Assembly (NCBI GenBank): GCA_025456345.1
Contig: JALOKU010000002.1
Coordinates: forward strand, 1 to 64,000
Source of the DNA: Vicinamibacterales bacterium
Lineage (GTDB): Bacteria > Acidobacteriota > Vicinamibacteria > Vicinamibacterales > JAKQTR01
Reading direction: 5' to 3'
DNA: 64,000 bases
Of the stretch, positions 6,148 through 15,371 are shown piece after piece. The translations under genes and the position numbers were made by a program. Each line of letters starts with the position of its first letter. Within the stretch, counting starts at the first letter, position 1. Below the pieces are notes generated by a model. That model saw nothing but the letters and a program-made list of their open reading frames with translations. It was not told the DNA's origin and made no database searches.

Positions 6148-8208
6148 TCAGAACAGGGGCTTGCCGTCCATCTCTTTCGGGATGGGCACGCCGAAGTACT
6201 TGAGCACGGACGGGCCGAGGTCGATGATGCGCGGGTCCTGCGCCGCGAGCTTGCGGTTCGAGATGAGGAGGCCCGGAATCGTCCGGTAGTCGAAGCCGCA
6301 GTGATCCCCGCTCCACTTGCGCATGTTGGGGTAGACGATGTCGCCGGGCGGCGAGCCGCCCAGCGTGGTCTGCCAGGACACCCGGTAGCCGTCCACCATC
6401 CCCACCTGGAGATCCGGCGCGTTCTTCAGGAACGGGCCGGTGTAGATCTGGTCACGCTTGTAGACGTTGCTGATGATGCGCGCGCCGTTCCGGGGGTCGG
6501 TCAGGCCCGTCAGGCGCGCCGCCAGATCGTCGACGACCGCGGTGTACTGCGCGGGGTCGACCGCGCCGTCGCCCTCGCGGCCCTTGAGGTTGATGAACAC
6601 CTGGCCGAGGCCCATCGCGTAGGCCTTGGTGCGCGGCCAGTCCACGTTCTCCCAGAACTGGCCGGATCCGAGGAACATCTCGTTCATGCCCTTCACTTCG
6701 GTCCGCTGCCCCTTGATCGCGAGGAAGCCCTCGTTGACGAGCCAGGTGTTGAGGTTCACCGCGTAGCGGAACGAGTGGAACCCGTGGTCCGACATGACGA
6801 TCACCGGTGTGCCGGCCGGCAGGTGCTCGAGCACTTCGCCGACGAACTGGTCGACGCGCCGGTAGACGCGCAGGATCGAGTCGCCGTACTTCGCGGCGTC
6901 GGCCTCGTTGTACATGGGGTGCGTCTTGTCGATGAAGCGCCACATCATGTGCTGAACGCGGTCGGTCGACTCGGTGACGCCCACGAGCAGATCCCACTGC
7001 TTCGCGTCGAGGCGGTGGAGAATCACCTGCGCGCGGTCGTCGAACGCGCGGTACAGGTCGTCCATGAAGGCCTTCTCGCCGAGGCGGTCCTCGTTGAGCG
7101 GCCAGGTGGCCTCGGCCCAGCCGAGCGTCCGGAAGAACCCGAGGCGGTCGTTGATCTGGGACGAGAACGACGCCGGCGACGACATCGGCACCGGCGGGTT
7201 GTCCGGCCGCCAGTTCACCGGCGAGACATAGAGCTGCAGCTCCTTGTCGGCCCGGATGAGGAACAGCTGCACCATGCCGTGCAGGCGCACGAGGAAGTTC
7301 ACCCGGAACTCCAGCGTGACCCACTTGCTCCATTCACCCTCGGCGAGGCTGAGGCTCTTGCCGTCAATCTCGATGGTCGCCTTGCGTTCAGGCCGGTTCC
7401 AGTGGATCGTGATCGGCAGGCGGATGTCCTCGCGGGCGGTCAGTTCGGCGAGGGCTGCCTTGTCGGCGTCTGACAGCGACGGCCCCCTGGCCAGGATTGC
7501 GCGCTGCTGCGCCTTGACGACCGGGTTGGGCGGGCCGACCAGTTCCGTCTTCGCCACGCCCCTGTCCATCACGAGGCGCTTCAGGATGCCGCCCATCTCG
7601 GTGTTGCCTTCCTCGTACCGCGACAGGTCGGTGGCAAAATAGTAGAACGTGCCGATCGTGCCGCGGATGTCGGGCAGCGGCAGCCCGGCCAGCAGTTCGC
7701 CATTCTCGACGTCCTCGGGCGGAAAGGTAATCGGCACGGTGAGCAGGCTCGACCGGACGCCGTGCTGTCCCGCCGTCACCCAGAACGACGTGCCGCCGCG
7801 AATCGAGGTGATCACGGGCCTCTTGATCGGCAGGTAGTTGAACAGGAACTCCGGCGGCTCCTTCGTGACGATGCCGAGGTCAGGCATGTAGGTCTTCGGG
7901 TCCCGCACCAGGAAGTCGAAAATATTGTGCTTGCCCGCGTTGGATCCCGTCGCGAACGACGCCCATGACGTCGGCGACTCCGGCGAGTGGCTCGTCTCGA
8001 GCCGGTAGAAGCCGCCCTGCGCCGCGAGGCGGGTGAGGTGGGGCAGCTGGCCCTCGGCCATCCACCGCTCGGTCAGCTCAGGGTCCATCCCGTCGAAGCC
8101 CAGGATGACGATCTTCTGCGAGTACTGCGATGGCGCAGCCTGCTTCTGGCAGGAGAGGGTGCCGAGGGCGAGGGCGGCCGCGAGCAACAGGGCGCTGAAG
8201 GATTTCAC
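6148..8208 (-). CDS. Alkaline-phosphatase-superfamily lipoprotein (type I phosphodiesterase/nucleotide pyrophosphatase fold)
   Basis: 686 residues from a GTG at 8208. The N-terminus is a lipoprotein signal (hydrophobic stretch ending LGTLSC), so the mature protein should be lipid-anchored outside the cytoplasm. Superfamily motifs are ILGFDGMDPEL near the N-terminus (first metal Asp), a TSWASFATGSNAGKH block that holds the nucleophile Ser/Thr, VIVMSDHGFHSF (metal Asp-His) and a C-terminal DHCGFDYRT. These metal-dependent enzymes hydrolyse phosphate mono- or diesters or transfer phospho-groups; the substrate cannot be told from sequence. It is probably cotranscribed with the EnvC-like gene. Confidence 0.8.
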   Translation of the reverse strand: MKSFSALLLAAALALGTLSCQKQAAPSQYSQKIVILGFDGMDPELTERWMAEGQLPHLTRLAAQGGFYRLETSHSPESPTSWASFATGSNAGKHNIFDFLVRDPKTYMPDLGIVTKEPPEFLFNYLPIKRPVITSIRGGTSFWVTAGQHGVRSSLLTVPITFPPEDVENGELLAGLPLPDIRGTIGTFYYFATDLSRYEEGNTEMGGILKRLVMDRGVAKTELVGPPNPVVKAQQRAILARGPSLSDADKAALAELTAREDIRLPITIHWNRPERKATIEIDGKSLSLAEGEWSKWVTLEFRVNFLVRLHGMVQLFLIRADKELQLYVSPVNWRPDNPPVPMSSPASFSSQINDRLGFFRTLGWAEATWPLNEDRLGEKAFMDDLYRAFDDRAQVILHRLDAKQWDLLVGVTESTDRVQHMMWRFIDKTHPMYNEADAAKYGDSILRVYRRVDQFVGEVLEHLPAGTPVIVMSDHGFHSFRYAVNLNTWLVNEGFLAIKGQRTEVKGMNEMFLGSGQFWENVDWPRTKAYAMGLGQVFINLKGREGDGAVDPAQYTAVVDDLAARLTGLTDPRNGARIISNVYKRDQIYTGPFLKNAPDLQVGMVDGYRVSWQTTLGGSPPGDIVYPNMRKWSGDHCGFDYRTIPGLLISNRKLAAQDPRIIDLGPSVLKYFGVPIPKEMDGKPLF

Positions 8209-8327
8209 GTGATCTCTCTCGGTGTCCAGGTCCGGGTCGTCAAAAAGTATAGCGTACCGCCCTCTCGCGGCCGTGCCGCGGCAGGCGCTTGGAGCCCGTG
8301 CCCGATGATAGTACGCTCCAGACACGG

Positions 8328-8756
8328 ATGCGGATCCTGGGTATCGACGATGGACGGCGGCGCATCGGGCTCGCGGTGAGCGACCCGTCAGGCACGCTCG
8401 CGCGACCGGCCGACGCGGTGGCGGGGCATGACGACCCCGTCGCCGCCGCCCGCGAGGTGGCGGCGGCCATCGGACGGATCGAGGCGGGCGACGAGCCCAT
8501 CGCCGCCATCGTCGTGGGCCTTCCGCTGCGCCTCGACGGCACGCCGAACGAGCAGACCGGCCACGCCCGCGCGCTGGCCGCCGAACTGCAGCGTCTGACG
8601 GGCCTCGACGTCGTCCTGCAGGATGAACGGCTCACGAGCCGTGAGGCCGAAAGCCGCCTCGCGCTGCGCGAGCGCGACTGGCGGGTCCGCAAGAAGCGGC
8701 TCGATGCCGCCGCGGCGGCGGTGATGTTGCAGGAGTACCTGGACAGTAGAAAGTAG
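8328..8756 (+). CDS. ruvX: Holliday-junction resolvase-like / pre-16S rRNA nuclease YqgF
   Basis: 142 residues from the ATG at 8328, typical for YqgF/RuvX. The RNase-H-like fold starts MRILGIDDGRRRIGLAVSD (first catalytic Asp), then IAAIVVGLPLRLDG, then DERLTSREAE, then the final helix with DAAAAAVMLQEYLD (last acidic residue). The family processes the 5' end of 16S rRNA precursor in E. coli. The TAG stop is the first triplet of a TAGTCAG-type tandem repeat. mltG follows 48 bp downstream, a common pairing. Confidence 0.93.
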   Translation: MRILGIDDGRRRIGLAVSDPSGTLARPADAVAGHDDPVAAAREVAAAIGRIEAGDEPIAAIVVGLPLRLDGTPNEQTGHARALAAELQRLTGLDVVLQDERLTSREAESRLALRERDWRVRKKRLDAAAAAVMLQEYLDSRK

Positions 8757-8781
8757 TCAGTAGCCAGTAGTCAGTAGGGAA
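8754..8781 (+). repeat. Heptamer tandem repeat starting at the ruvX stop
   Basis: TAGTCAG, TAGCCAG, TAGTCAG, TAGGGAA. The first TAG is the ruvX stop codon. Three successive TAG triplets 7 bp apart fall in the three different reading frames. Confidence 0.9.
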
Positions 8782-8804
8782 GAGAAGGAGCTGTCTGGCT
8801 GCCA

Positions 8805-9830
8805 ATGCGTCGAGCGGTTGTTCTCGTCGTGTTCGCTGCGGTTGCCGCTGGGCTGTGGGCGGGGTGGCGGCAATACGTCCGGCTCGACGCGCCCTTCAGG
8901 GGCTACACCGCTGCCGAGCAGTTCGTCGAGGTGCCGAGCGGGCTCGGGACGAAGGCGATCGGCAGGCTGCTGGTCGAGGCTGGCGTCGTGCCAGATGCCA
9001 CGACGTGGCGGCTGGCGGTCTGGAAGAGCGGGCAGGCGACGGCGCTCCAGGCCGGAGAGTATCGCTTCTCGGAGGCCCTCGCTCCGGCGGAGGTCATCGC
9101 GAAGCTCGCTCGCGGGGACGTGTACCTCCGCAGCATCACGTTCCCCGAGGGGCTGACCATCCGGCAGATGGCGGCGCTCTACGAGCAGGCCGGGCTCGGC
9201 CCGGCGAAGGCATTCGTGGCCGCGGCTGGCGAGCCGCAGCTCATCGCCGGCCTCGACCCGGCCGCGCGGAACCTGGAAGGGTATCTGTTCCCCAGCACCT
9301 ATGTGCTTCCGCGGCGCGCGGAGGCGCGCGACCTGGTGAAGCGCATGGTGCAGCAGTTCGAGTCGGTGATGACCGCCGACCTGCGCGCGGAGGCGTTGCA
9401 GCAGGGGCTGTCCGTGCGTGAGGCCGTCACGCTGGCGTCGCTGGTCGAGAAGGAAACCGCGGCGCCGGAGGAGCGCCCGATCGTCGCCGCCGTCTACCGC
9501 AACCGGCTCCGGCGGGGGATCGGGCTGCAATGCGATCCGACGGTCATCTACGCCCTCGACCTGCGCGGCCGATTCAACGGCAACCTGACGCGGGCCGACC
9601 TGGCGCTCGACTCGCCGTACAACACGTATCGCTATCGCGGCCTTCCGCCGGGGCCGATCGCCGCGCCGGGCCGGCTGTCTCTCGAGGCGGCCGTGCGACC
9701 GGCGGACGTGGAATATCTGTACTTCGTCAGCCGGAACGACGGCTCGCATGCCTTCGCCTCAACGCTCGCCGAACACAACCGCAACGTGCAGAAGTACCAG
9801 GTGGAGTTCTTTCGGAAGAAGGGGCGGTAG
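8805..9830 (+). CDS. mltG: Endolytic murein transglycosylase
   Basis: 341 residues with one N-terminal membrane segment (about 3-20), then LysM-like and YceG catalytic domains. MltG cuts nascent peptidoglycan strands and ends their elongation. Diagnostic motifs are LEGYLFPSTYVL, the catalytic Glu in LASLVEKETA, and AVYRNRLRRGIGLQCDPTV, followed by SPYNTYRYRGLPPGPI. The start at 8805 puts the membrane segment immediately after two Arg. The stop is followed one base later by an AGCAAGA-type 7-bp repeat. Confidence 0.95.
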   Translation: MRRAVVLVVFAAVAAGLWAGWRQYVRLDAPFRGYTAAEQFVEVPSGLGTKAIGRLLVEAGVVPDATTWRLAVWKSGQATALQAGEYRFSEALAPAEVIAKLARGDVYLRSITFPEGLTIRQMAALYEQAGLGPAKAFVAAAGEPQLIAGLDPAARNLEGYLFPSTYVLPRRAEARDLVKRMVQQFESVMTADLRAEALQQGLSVREAVTLASLVEKETAAPEERPIVAAVYRNRLRRGIGLQCDPTVIYALDLRGRFNGNLTRADLALDSPYNTYRYRGLPPGPIAAPGRLSLEAAVRPADVEYLYFVSRNDGSHAFASTLAEHNRNVQKYQVEFFRKKGR

Positions 9831-9831
9831 A

Positions 9832-9852
9832 AGCAAGGAGCAAGAAGCAAGA
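9832..9852 (+). repeat. Heptamer tandem repeat at mltG 3' end
   Basis: AGCAAGG, AGCAAGA, AGCAAGA: three 7-bp units starting one base after the mltG stop. The sequence family differs from the array 19 bp further on, which belongs to the 3' end of the converging nadK. Confidence 0.8.
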
Positions 9853-9870
9853 AGGTCCCGTATCTTCTTA

Positions 9871-9940
9871 TCCCTAGCCCCTAGCCCCTAGCCCCTAGCC
9901 CCTAGCCCCTAGCCCCTAGCCCCTAGCCCCTAGCCCCTAC
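9871..9940. repeat. Ten-unit CCCCTAG heptamer array at nadK 3' end
   Basis: Ten 7-bp units, eight of them perfect CCCCTAG. The last unit contains the complement of the nadK TAG stop (9937-9939). In nadK orientation it reads TAGGGGC repeated. It is the longest perfect array of this family in the window. Confidence 0.95.
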
Positions 9941-10812
9941 CTCTCCGCCCACCTCAACTTCTCCCGGAGCACCTGGTAATAGCTGCGGTTGCGCGCGCGC
10001 ACGAGGCGGGCCGGCCGCGCGGCCTGCTGGACGCGGACCGTATCGGTGAAGTCGAGCCGCTCGCCGGCCTGGCCGTCGAAGGTGACGTACACCTCCGAGC
10101 CGTCCCCTCGCGGGTGCGGCTGCACGAGGACGTCGGCCGACGCCGGAATGACGACCGGCCTGTTCGTGAGCGTATGCGGCGCGATCGGATTCAGCACGAG
10201 CGCGTGCACGGCCGGGTGCACGATTGGACCGCCGGCCGAGAGGTTGTAGGCGGTTGAGCCGGTGGGCGTCGAGACGATGATGCCGTCGGCGTGGAACCTG
10301 GCGACGAACTCGCCTCCCACGCTGACGGCGAACTCGACGACGCGCGAGAGAGAGCCCCCGGTGACCGTGACGTCGTTCAGTACGTAGTGCTCGGCTCTCG
10401 GCCGGCCGTCGCGCTCGATGGCGGCCCTGAGCATCAGGCGCGACTCGACCGGTGCCAAACCGGCCAGTGCGGCCTCGAGCGAGGCGTAGAGCTCGTCGTA
10501 GGTGACCTCCGTCATGAATCCGAGGCCGCCGAAGTTGACGCCGAGGATCGGCACCTCCAGCCCGGCCTTGGCAATCCGATCGGCCATCCCGAGCAGCGTG
10601 CCATCTCCGCCGAGCAGCAGGACGAGATCGACGTGCCGCGGGAGGTCGTCGCGCGCCACGCGGCGGAGGCCGGGCTGCTCGGCCAGCTCGGCAGTGGCCT
10701 CGTCGAAGATGGGCTCGACGCCCCGCGCCTGCAGCCAGGATGCGATGGCGGGCAGATCCTTGCTGACGGCCGTCAGTCGCGGCTTGGCGACAATGCCCAC
10801 GCGCTTGATCAT
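9937..10812 (-). CDS. nadK: NAD kinase
   Basis: 291 residues from the ATG at 10812, which has a GGGGGGA stretch upstream; an ATG at 10839 is also possible. It phosphorylates NAD to NADP with ATP or polyphosphate. Signature motifs are GGDGT (in LVLLLGGDGTLLGMADR), GVNFGGLGFMTEV, LNDVTVTGG and the DGIIVSTPTGSTAYNLSAGG block. It runs convergent to mltG. The TAG stop is built from the first bases of the CCCCTAG array. Confidence 0.96.
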   Translation of the reverse strand: MIKRVGIVAKPRLTAVSKDLPAIASWLQARGVEPIFDEATAELAEQPGLRRVARDDLPRHVDLVLLLGGDGTLLGMADRIAKAGLEVPILGVNFGGLGFMTEVTYDELYASLEAALAGLAPVESRLMLRAAIERDGRPRAEHYVLNDVTVTGGSLSRVVEFAVSVGGEFVARFHADGIIVSTPTGSTAYNLSAGGPIVHPAVHALVLNPIAPHTLTNRPVVIPASADVLVQPHPRGDGSEVYVTFDGQAGERLDFTDTVRVQQAARPARLVRARNRSYYQVLREKLRWAER

Positions 10813-10855
10813 CTGGTCCCCCCGGGCGTGCTGCGCCATTCTACCTAAGAAGCCC

Positions 10856-10884
10856 TTGCCGCGCGGCCGCCGAGCCCATACACT
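10856..10884 (+). promoter_or_regulatory. Possible promoter of the spermidine-synthase-like gene
   Basis: TTGCCG (10856-10861), 17-base spacer, TACACT (10879-10884), about 50 bases before the ATG at 10935. It lies in the divergent gap with nadK. The hexamers are moderate matches only. Confidence 0.45.
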
Positions 10885-10934
10885 GACGGCCATTCCTCGC
10901 GACAGGGCGTCCCTTCGCGGAAGAGGTCCCGACC

Positions 10935-13400
10935 ATGCAATCGCGCCGTTTCCTTCCCGTGCTGCTGCTCCTGTTCATCGGCAGCGGCTGTGCCGCGCTG
11001 ATCTACGAGGTCGTCTGGTTCCAGCTGCTTCAGCTCGTGATCGGTTCATCGGCGATCTCACTGGCTGTCCTGCTTGGCACCTTCATGGGCGGGTTGTGCC
11101 TCGGCAGCCTCGGCTATTCGCGGATCGCCTCCGCCCGCCATCACCCCCTCCGCATGTACGCGCTGCTCGAGGCGGCGATTGGCGTCATCGGCCTGCTGGT
11201 GCTCGTGGCCATGCCCGTCGTCGGGAGCGCCTACTCGAGCTGGGCGGGTCCGGGAACGCTGGGAATCGTGCTGCGCGCGGTGGCGGCTGGCGTCTGCCTG
11301 CTCCCGCCGACGCTCCTGATGGGCGCCACGCTGCCGGCGCTCTCGCGCTGGATCGAGATGACGCCGCGCGGGGTGTCCTGGCTCGGGTTCTTCTATGCCG
11401 GCAATACGGCCGGGGCCGTCATCGGGAGCCTGCTGGCCGGCTTCTACCTGCTTCGCGTCTACGACCTCACCACCGCCACGATCGTGGCGGCCGCGTTGAA
11501 TGCCTGCGTGGCGGCCGCCGCGTTCCTGGTGGCGTCAGCGAGCGCGTACGGCCCGCCCATCATGGCTGGAGCCGACCGGCCGGACGACGCCGGCGGGCGG
11601 CGCGCCGGAGCGCCCGCACCCGCCACGGCTCAGGCGCAGCGCGTCGAGCGGCGGACCATCTTCCTCGCGATTGCGCTCTCGGGGTTCACGGCGCTGTCGG
11701 CCGAGGTTGTGTGGACGCGCCTGCTCTCGCTGCTCTTCGGCGGCACGACGTACACGTTCTCCCTCATCCTCGCCGGGTTCCTGCTCGGCCTCGGCATCGG
11801 CAGCAGCGTCGGGTCGGCGCTCGCGCGCAACCTCGCGCGCCCGGCGACCGCACTGGGCTGGTGCCAGGCAGGCGTGTGCGCGGCGTTGGCGTGGGCCGGC
11901 ATCATGGTCGGCACCTCGATGCCGTACTGGCCGATCGATCCGTCCATCTCCACCAGTCCGTGGTTCAACTTCCAGTTGGACATGGCGCGCTGCCTCTGGA
12001 CGGTGCTGCCTGGCGCGCTCCTCTGGGGCGCGAGCTTTCCGCTGGCGCTGGCGGCCGTCGCCCGGTTCGGAGGAGACCAGGCCCAGGTGGTGGGACGGCT
12101 GTTCGCGGCGAACACGCTGGGGGCCATCATCGGCGCGCTGGGTGCCGGGGCGCTCGTCGCCTGGAGAGGCAGCCAGCAGACCCAGCAGTTCATGATCGCG
12201 GTGGCCGCCACGTCGGCGCTGCTGATGCTCCTGCCCGGGCTTGGTCGGACGAGCGCGAACAGGGCCGGCGGCCGGTTCGCCACCGTCGCACTGGTCGTGT
12301 GCCTGGGCGGCGGGGCGGTGCTGCTCGGCCGCGCGATTCCCCCCGTCCCGGGGCTGCTGGTGGGCTACGGGCGATTCGCCGCGACGTGGGTGAACCAGGC
12401 CGAGTTCATCTACGTGGGGGAGGGCCTCAACGCATCGGTGGCGGTGTCGAGGCTGGGGAGCGGTGTGTTGAACTACCACAACGCCGGCAAGGTCCAGGCG
12501 TCCAGCGAGCCTCAGGACATGCGTCTCCAGCGCATGCTCGGCCATCTCACGACGCTGGTGCCCGAGCGCCCCGGGTCCGTCTTCGTGATCGGGTTCGGCG
12601 CAGGCGTGACCGCGGGTGCGGTCTCCATCGATCCGCGCGTCGAGCGCGTCACGATCGCGGAGATCGAGCCGCTCGTGCCGGCCGTCGTGTCGCGCTTCTT
12701 CAGCGCGCACAACTTCGACGTCGCCAACAACCCGAAGGTCTCCATCCGGATCGACGACGCGCGGCACTACCTGCTGACGACGAGGGAGACGTTCGACGCG
12801 ATCACATCCGACCCGCTCGACCCGTGGGTCAAGGGCGCGGCGATGCTCTACTCGCGCGAGTTCTTCGGCCTGGTGAAGCGCCGCCTCAACCCGGGCGGCG
12901 TGGTCACGCTCTTCGTGCAGCTCTACTCGAGCAACGAGGAGGCGGTGAAGAGCTCGATTGCGACCTTCTTCGAGGCGTTCCCGAAGGGCATCGTGTTCGG
13001 GAACACGTACAACGGCGCGGGTTACGACCTCGTCCTGCTCGGCCAGGCCGATCCGGCCCCCCTCGACATCGACGTGCTCGCCGCGCGCCTCGACCAGCCG
13101 GAGTACGCGGCGGTCGCGCAGTCGCTGCGCGACGTCGGCTACGCGTCGCTCATCGATCTGTTGTCGACGTTCGCCGGCGACGCGCCCAACCTCGGCGGCT
13201 GGATGTCGGACGCGGTGATCAACAGGGACAGCAGCCTGCGGCTGCAGTACCTGGCCGGTCTCGGCGTGAACCTGCGCGTGGGTGACGTGATCTACCGGAA
13301 CATCCTCGCGCACCGGAGAGTGCCGTCCGACGTCTTCAGCGGCTCAGAGGATGGCAAGGCCCGGCTGTGGGAGGCGATTCAGAACCCGCAGATGCGGTGA
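10935..13400 (+). CDS. Fused membrane protein / spermidine-synthase-like protein
   Basis: 821 residues. The N-terminal half (about 1-505) is a polytopic membrane domain with roughly a dozen hydrophobic segments and the start LLFIGSGCAALIYEVVW seen in this family. The C-terminal half (about 510-790) has a class I SAM-methyltransferase-like fold of spermidine synthases (VFVIGFGAGVTAGAV, then IAEIEPLV, DDARHYLL, DAITSDPLDPWVKGA). Whether it makes polyamines is unknown; members of this fused family are widespread but poorly characterised. An AGAGGT Shine-Dalgarno lies before the ATG. It stands alone and converges on the PpiC gene. Confidence 0.8.
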   Translation: MQSRRFLPVLLLLFIGSGCAALIYEVVWFQLLQLVIGSSAISLAVLLGTFMGGLCLGSLGYSRIASARHHPLRMYALLEAAIGVIGLLVLVAMPVVGSAYSSWAGPGTLGIVLRAVAAGVCLLPPTLLMGATLPALSRWIEMTPRGVSWLGFFYAGNTAGAVIGSLLAGFYLLRVYDLTTATIVAAALNACVAAAAFLVASASAYGPPIMAGADRPDDAGGRRAGAPAPATAQAQRVERRTIFLAIALSGFTALSAEVVWTRLLSLLFGGTTYTFSLILAGFLLGLGIGSSVGSALARNLARPATALGWCQAGVCAALAWAGIMVGTSMPYWPIDPSISTSPWFNFQLDMARCLWTVLPGALLWGASFPLALAAVARFGGDQAQVVGRLFAANTLGAIIGALGAGALVAWRGSQQTQQFMIAVAATSALLMLLPGLGRTSANRAGGRFATVALVVCLGGGAVLLGRAIPPVPGLLVGYGRFAATWVNQAEFIYVGEGLNASVAVSRLGSGVLNYHNAGKVQASSEPQDMRLQRMLGHLTTLVPERPGSVFVIGFGAGVTAGAVSIDPRVERVTIAEIEPLVPAVVSRFFSAHNFDVANNPKVSIRIDDARHYLLTTRETFDAITSDPLDPWVKGAAMLYSREFFGLVKRRLNPGGVVTLFVQLYSSNEEAVKSSIATFFEAFPKGIVFGNTYNGAGYDLVLLGQADPAPLDIDVLAARLDQPEYAAVAQSLRDVGYASLIDLLSTFAGDAPNLGGWMSDAVINRDSSLRLQYLAGLGVNLRVGDVIYRNILAHRRVPSDVFSGSEDGKARLWEAIQNPQMR

Positions 13401-13420
13401 GCCCGGCTCGCCCGGGAAGC

Positions 13421-13467
13421 CCCTCCCGACGTCACGGACCTGCTGGCACTCGACGACGTCGGGAGGG
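13421..13467. terminator. Bidirectional terminator-like inverted repeat
   Basis: A perfect 13-bp inverted repeat, CCCTCCCGACGTC and GACGTCGGGAGGG, with a 21-base loop, sits in the 81-bp gap between two converging genes. There is no T run on either side. Confidence 0.6.
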
Positions 13468-13481
13468 AGATGACGCGAGCG

Positions 13482-14576
13482 TTACCTGGTGCCGGCGGCT
13501 GCCGGGGCCACGCTCGGCACTTTGCCCTGGGCCTCAACGAGGCGCCTGGCCATCAGGTTCACGACGACGGCGTCGTTCCGGATCGCGCCGAGGAACGCCG
13601 CCCGTAGCAACTGCTCGCGCCGGTCCCGCAGCCCCTGCGTGATGGCGGCCTTGACCTCGGGCATGCTGAGGTCCTTCTGGCCGGCGACGTCCTTGGCCAC
13701 GACCAGCACCACGGTGTGCGCGCCGCCGCCGCTCAGCAGCTTCGCCGAGCCGGGCGTGGCCGTCAGCACGGCCTCGCGCAGCGGCGGCGGGGCCTTCTGC
13801 AGCGCCGACAGCGGCACGTACCCGAGGTCGCCGCCGCGCGGCGCCGACTCGGGATCCTCCGAGAAGTCCGCGGCGACCTCCGCAAACGACGCGCCCGCCT
13901 TCAGCCGGTCCATCACCATCCGCACCTTGAACGCCGCCTCCTGGGGTGTGGTCGCATCGTTGCCGGTCCGGTTGGCGGTTCGCGCGTCGCGGACGGGCGT
14001 GATGACGATCTGCGCGATGCGGTAGGCGTCCTCGGTGCGGTTGAACTGCGCGCGATTGGCCTCGAAATACGCCGCGATCTCCTGGTCGGTGACGACGACC
14101 TTCGACGCGACCTCGCGCTCCGACAGCTTCTGCACCAGCATGTCCCGGCGCAGCCCGTCGCGCATGTCGGCGGCGGTCAGGTTCCGCCTGGCCAGTTCCT
14201 GCGCGAAGGCCTCGTCGGTGATGCCCTTGCGAGCCTCGGCGTAGGCGGCGTCGAGCTCCGTGTCCGGCACGTCGATCTTCGCCTCACGGGCTTTCGCGAG
14301 GAGCAGGTCCTGGACGATGAGCTGGTCGAGGACCTCGAGCTTCGCGGTGGCCGTTTCCTCGTCGGATGCCGGCGGCGGGCCCTGGAGGTTCCGCCGGAAC
14401 GCTCTCTCGACGTCTTCACGTGTGATCTCGCGGCCGTTCACCACCGCCCACGCGTCGGCGGAGACGGGAGGGGCCGCCGGCTTTCCCTGGCACGCGCCAG
14501 CCATGCCGGCGAGCGCGAGCAGGAGGAGGAGGGCGGGGCGGGAGCAGCGCTGGGCAGTCGGCACGAAATTCATCAT
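13482..14576 (-). CDS. PpiC/SurA-type peptidyl-prolyl isomerase lipoprotein
   Basis: 364 residues. The N-terminal signal ends ...GMAGAC, a probable lipobox, so it should be anchored in the envelope. A SurA-like N-domain (about 45-180, with VVNGREITREDVERAF) is followed by a parvulin rotamase domain (about 185-300), with the characteristic AADFSEDPESAPRGGDLGYV stretch. It likely folds outer-membrane or periplasmic proteins. It is transcribed toward the converging spermidine-synthase-like gene. Which of several paralogous foldases it corresponds to cannot be told. Confidence 0.88.
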   Translation of the reverse strand: MMNFVPTAQRCSRPALLLLLALAGMAGACQGKPAAPPVSADAWAVVNGREITREDVERAFRRNLQGPPPASDEETATAKLEVLDQLIVQDLLLAKAREAKIDVPDTELDAAYAEARKGITDEAFAQELARRNLTAADMRDGLRRDMLVQKLSEREVASKVVVTDQEIAAYFEANRAQFNRTEDAYRIAQIVITPVRDARTANRTGNDATTPQEAAFKVRMVMDRLKAGASFAEVAADFSEDPESAPRGGDLGYVPLSALQKAPPPLREAVLTATPGSAKLLSGGGAHTVVLVVAKDVAGQKDLSMPEVKAAITQGLRDRREQLLRAAFLGAIRNDAVVVNLMARRLVEAQGKVPSVAPAAAGTR

Positions 14577-14615
14577 CCGGCTATTGTAGCAGCCTGAGGC
14601 TCCCTCCTCCGCTGG

Positions 14616-15359
14616 TCAGGCCTGCCGCAGGTGCATCAGGAACTCCTGGTTCCCGGTCGCGCCGGTGATAGGGGACGGTGTCATGCCCACGCGCGCGAGG
14701 CCGACGGACGCGGCGCTCGCCGTGACGCGGGCCAGCACGGCTTCGTGCACCGCCGGGTCTTTCACGAGCCCTCCGCGTCCGACGTCGCCGCGGCCGGCCT
14801 CGAACTGCGGCTTCACCAGCGCGACAATGTCGGCGCCGGGCGTCAGCACCGGCGGCAGGGCAGGCAGAATCAGCCGCAGCGAGATGAACGACACGTCGAT
14901 GGTGACCACGTCAACCGGCGCGGGCAGCCAGTCGCGTGCGAGCTGACGTGCGTTGCGGCGCTCCATGACGACCACGCGCGGGTCCTCGCGCAGGCGCCAG
15001 TCCAGTTGCCCGTGGCCCACGTCGAGGGCGACGACCCGGCGCGCGCCCCGCTGCAGGAGCACGTCGGTGAAGCCTCCGGTCGAGGCGCCGATGTCCAGGG
15101 CCTCGCGGCCGGTGACGTCGATGCGGAAGGTGTCGAGCGCGTGCGCGAGTTTCACCCCGCCGCGGCCCACCCAGGGGAAGTCGGGCTCCACGACGGCGAC
15201 CGCCACGCCGTCGGGCACGCTCGCGCCGGCCTTGCTGACCACCTCGCCGCCCACCTTCACGCGGCCCGCGAGGACCAGCGCGCGGGCCCGCTCCCGCGAG
15301 GCGGCCAGGCCTTCGTTCACGAGGCGCACGTCCAAACGGGTGCGGGGTGTGGAGGGCAT
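14616..15359 (-). CDS. tlyA: TlyA family rRNA (cytidine-2'-O)-methyltransferase
   Basis: 247 residues: an N-terminal S4-like RNA-binding domain (about 7-65, RLDVRLVNEGLAASRERARA) and an FtsJ-type methyltransferase domain with the SAM site LDIGASTGGFTDVLLQRGA. The family methylates cytidines in 16S and 23S rRNA; in some bacteria this determines capreomycin sensitivity. It sits 12 bp after ispA in a run with xseA/xseB, a gene order commonly seen (xseA-xseB-ispA-tlyA). Confidence 0.94.
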   Translation of the reverse strand: MPSTPRTRLDVRLVNEGLAASRERARALVLAGRVKVGGEVVSKAGASVPDGVAVAVVEPDFPWVGRGGVKLAHALDTFRIDVTGREALDIGASTGGFTDVLLQRGARRVVALDVGHGQLDWRLREDPRVVVMERRNARQLARDWLPAPVDVVTIDVSFISLRLILPALPPVLTPGADIVALVKPQFEAGRGDVGRGGLVKDPAVHEAVLARVTASAASVGLARVGMTPSPITGATGNQEFLMHLRQA

Positions 15360-15371
15360 GGCGCCGCCGCG

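Noticed and set aside
9871-9940. CRISPR-like or telomere-like array
   Set aside because: Units are 7 bp with no spacers and no cas genes; this is a simple tandem repeat.
10502-13285. A 927-codon frame shifted against the spermidine-synthase-like gene
   Set aside because: Its composition (Arg, Gly, Ala rich) and lack of motifs mark it as an out-of-frame shadow of the real gene at 10935-13400.
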